Shown here: positions 62,532-64,000 of the stretch, in pieces | Layout of the letters: every line of letters begins with the position of its first letter | Numbering within the stretch: the stretch's first letter is position 1 | Source: Bin5 sp965232575 | GTDB taxonomy: Bacteria; Chloroflexota; Anaerolineae; Caldilineales; Caldilineaceae | Direction: 5' to 3' | NCBI GenBank assembly: GCA_965232575.1 | Contig: CBDDPZ010000009.1 | Location: 806,001 to 870,000 of the forward strand | DNA: 64,000 nucleotides | Notes under the pieces: generated by a model | What the model saw: only the letters and a program-made list of their open reading frames with translations | Database searches by the model: none | What the model was told of the DNA's origin: nothing | Made by a program: the position numbers and the translations under genes

Positions 62532-63125
62532 ATGAAGCATCCCGTAGCTCTGACCATGGTGGTCGTGGTTGCGTTTCTGGTTTCCGCCTGCGCGTCGGGC
62601 GCGCTGGGAGAAAGTGCTCCCGACGGGTTCATCTCCACACCTCTTGAACAGTTCCCTGACGCATTGGGCAGCGGCTTTCCAGTCGCTGATCTGGTCCGGG
62701 AGGGCAGCCCGGATGTAGGTGAAATCGCGCCAAACTTCGCCTTTTTCCTCGCTGACGGTCGCGGCGCAGACCTGGCCTCCTTACAAGGCAAGCCTGTCGT
62801 CCTCAACTTCTGGGCCACATGGTGCGGTCCCTGCCGGGCCGAAATGCCTGACCTGGTTGCACTTCATGAGAGCGATACAGATCTTGTCGTGCTCGAAGTA
62901 AACGTCGGGGAAGAATTGTCAGCTGTCGAAGAGTTTGCCTCAGAATTTGGAATGAACATGACGGTCGTATTGGATCGGGAAGACTTGATTCGTCGCGCCT
63001 ACGGAGTTCGTAACATGCCGACGACGGTCTTTATCAAGGCAGACGGCACGATCGGCGCTCGCTGGCCCGGCTTCCTCGCCGGCGAGCAGCTGCATGACTT
63101 CGTCGAGCAGATCAAGACCCAGTGA
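62532..63125 (+). CDS. ResA/TlpA-like thioredoxin lipoprotein
   Basis: 197 residues. VVVVAFLVSACASG is a lipobox. Thioredoxin fold with NFWATWCGPCRAEMPDLVA (CGPC active site) and later NMPTTVFIKADGTIGARWPG (cis-Pro). It is anchored outside the membrane and reduces the CxxCH of apocytochrome c, taking electrons from the CcdA-like protein encoded 18 bases upstream. Confidence 0.9.
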   Translation: MKHPVALTMVVVVAFLVSACASGALGESAPDGFISTPLEQFPDALGSGFPVADLVREGSPDVGEIAPNFAFFLADGRGADLASLQGKPVVLNFWATWCGPCRAEMPDLVALHESDTDLVVLEVNVGEELSAVEEFASEFGMNMTVVLDREDLIRRAYGVRNMPTTVFIKADGTIGARWPGFLAGEQLHDFVEQIKTQ

Positions 63126-63134
63126 GCCGCCAAC

Positions 63135-63410
63135 ATGCAGGTAACACTGTTCACCAAACCGAACTGCCAGCTTTGCGACGCAATCAAGTATGAACTATTG
63201 GATCTGCAGGCCGAATATGGATTTGCCTTCAAAGAGGCGTTTGTGGAGACCCATACGAACGCAGAGGAGGGAGAGAAGACGCGCGTCCCGTTCGTCCATA
63301 TTGATCGAGATGGCCAAGTCATACTCCGCTTCGACTTTCCCGTTAAGCAGGTTGAACTTCGTCGCGCCATCCGGGCCGAGATGAAGAGCCGGTCGGAGCC
63401 GCAACAATGA
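63135..63410 (+). CDS. Glutaredoxin-like protein
   Basis: 91 residues. TLFTKPNCQLCDAIKYELLD has a CxxC (CQLC). RVPFVHIDRDGQVILRF has the conserved cis-Pro. Matches the DUF836/glutaredoxin-like group. Cytoplasmic thiol-redox role likely. It follows the ResA-like gene by nine bases and its stop overlaps the next start. Confidence 0.85.
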   Translation: MQVTLFTKPNCQLCDAIKYELLDLQAEYGFAFKEAFVETHTNAEEGEKTRVPFVHIDRDGQVILRFDFPVKQVELRRAIRAEMKSRSEPQQ

Positions 63411-64000
63411 GCCACTCGGTGGACACAAATGGTGACAAACAGGCGGAGGGCCGTGTTCAAATGGCGGTTGCCCAACGCGTGGACGGCGCAGTCATCTGGA
63501 TAGCGCGGCACTGGCTCGCTCTTTTCAATGGCCTGGTTGCCCTCTATCTGCTGTTGCCGTTCCTGGCGCCTGTGCTGGCGAGAGCAGGTCTGACTACGCC
63601 GGCCTCCTTGATCTATTCCGTTTACTCAGCGACCTGTCACCAACTGCCCGAACGCAGCTATTTCCTCTTCGGAGAACAGCCCTTTTACAGCCTCTCAGCT
63701 TTAGAAACAAGCGGGTTGGACGAAGGCCAGGGACTCTTCCAACGCCGTGCCTTCCGCGGCAACGAGTTCACCGGTTACAAGATCGCAGTCTGCCAACGTG
63801 ATGTGGCCATCTATGGATCTGTCGTGCTGGCCGGTCTGCTCTTTGGCCTTCTGCGGGGTCGGGTACGCATAATTGGTCTCAAGGTCTATCTGTTCTTACT
63901 CATCCCCATTGCGCTTGACGGCCTCAGCCAGTTGTTCGGCTTGCGTGAGAGCAACTGGTGGCTACGCACCGTGACCGGCGCCCTTTTCGGCGGCGCTTCT
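63407..64000 (+). CDS. DUF2085 membrane protein (partial, runs off the window)
   Basis: 198 codons, no stop before the edge. ATG 63407 overlaps the previous stop (ATGA). Several helices. YSATCHQLPERSYFLFG, AVCQRDVAIYGSVVLAGLLF and DGLSQLFGLRESNWWLRTVT are DUF2085 hallmarks. Function unknown; association with Ccm and thiol-redox genes is suggestive. Confidence 0.85.
   Translation, partial: MSHSVDTNGDKQAEGRVQMAVAQRVDGAVIWIARHWLALFNGLVALYLLLPFLAPVLARAGLTTPASLIYSVYSATCHQLPERSYFLFGEQPFYSLSALETSGLDEGQGLFQRRAFRGNEFTGYKIAVCQRDVAIYGSVVLAGLLFGLLRGRVRIIGLKVYLFLLIPIALDGLSQLFGLRESNWWLRTVTGALFGGAS

Overview
The window is 64 kb of moderately GC-rich bacterial chromosome with dense, mostly short-gapped genes on both strands. 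No rRNA or phylogenetic marker settles the taxon. The best inference is Chloroflexota, class Anaerolineae/Caldilineae-like. The reasons are a sulfatase/UxaA/GH42 carbohydrate gene set, lipoproteins with long Thr/Pro linkers, large membrane GT39-type proteins, a cysteine-type CcmE and frequent TTG/GTG starts. There is no prophage, insertion sequence, CRISPR array or integron.

Layout. 0.2-8.5 kb: two sulfatases, rplS, a MetE-like protein, a SIS protein and an oversized UxaA-type dehydratase, probably for sulfated or acidic sugars. 8.7-20.1 kb: housekeeping and cofactor genes, namely HD protein, glycosyltransferase, chorismate mutase, M20 peptidase, xseB, a DUF309 protein, a B12/radical SAM operon with two unknown small proteins, rhodanese, an A-type Fe-S carrier, moaA and a SufR-like regulator with a palindromic operator candidate. 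20.9-28.5 kb: a secreted protein, a sugar ABC importer with a GH42 glycosidase, and a zinc alcohol dehydrogenase. 28.5-39.5 kb: a DinG-like helicase, a fasciclin/LysM surface protein and two tandem class A penicillin-binding proteins. 39.7-47 kb: tRNA-Cys, a zinc-ribbon/cold-shock protein, a tRNA-queuosine mannosyltransferase-like protein, a bifunctional-nuclease family protein, and a helicase-loading cluster (intein-bearing dnaB, DnaD-like protein, double-AAA DnaC-like loader). 47-53.5 kb: SH3 lipoprotein, clan-A glycosidase, GT39-type membrane protein, MBL hydrolase, DUF2007 protein.

53.7-56.4 kb is the most striking segment. It holds a divergent cassette with an HTH regulator, a Tat-like precursor ending in a 12-cysteine halocin-C8-like peptide, and a two-TM small protein that may give immunity. 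A separate small TM peptide ORF with its own promoter lies next to it.

56.5-64 kb is a cytochrome c maturation (System I) operon: cysteine-type ccmE, a diheme cytochrome, ccmA, ccmB, ccmC, a ccmD-like gene, a CcdA whose first membrane segment has moved to the C-terminus (apparent circular permutation), a ResA/TlpA-like thioredoxin, a glutaredoxin-like protein and a DUF2085 membrane protein cut by the window edge. ccmF and ccmH are not in the window.

All function calls come from reading translated sequence and motifs by eye; no database search was run.
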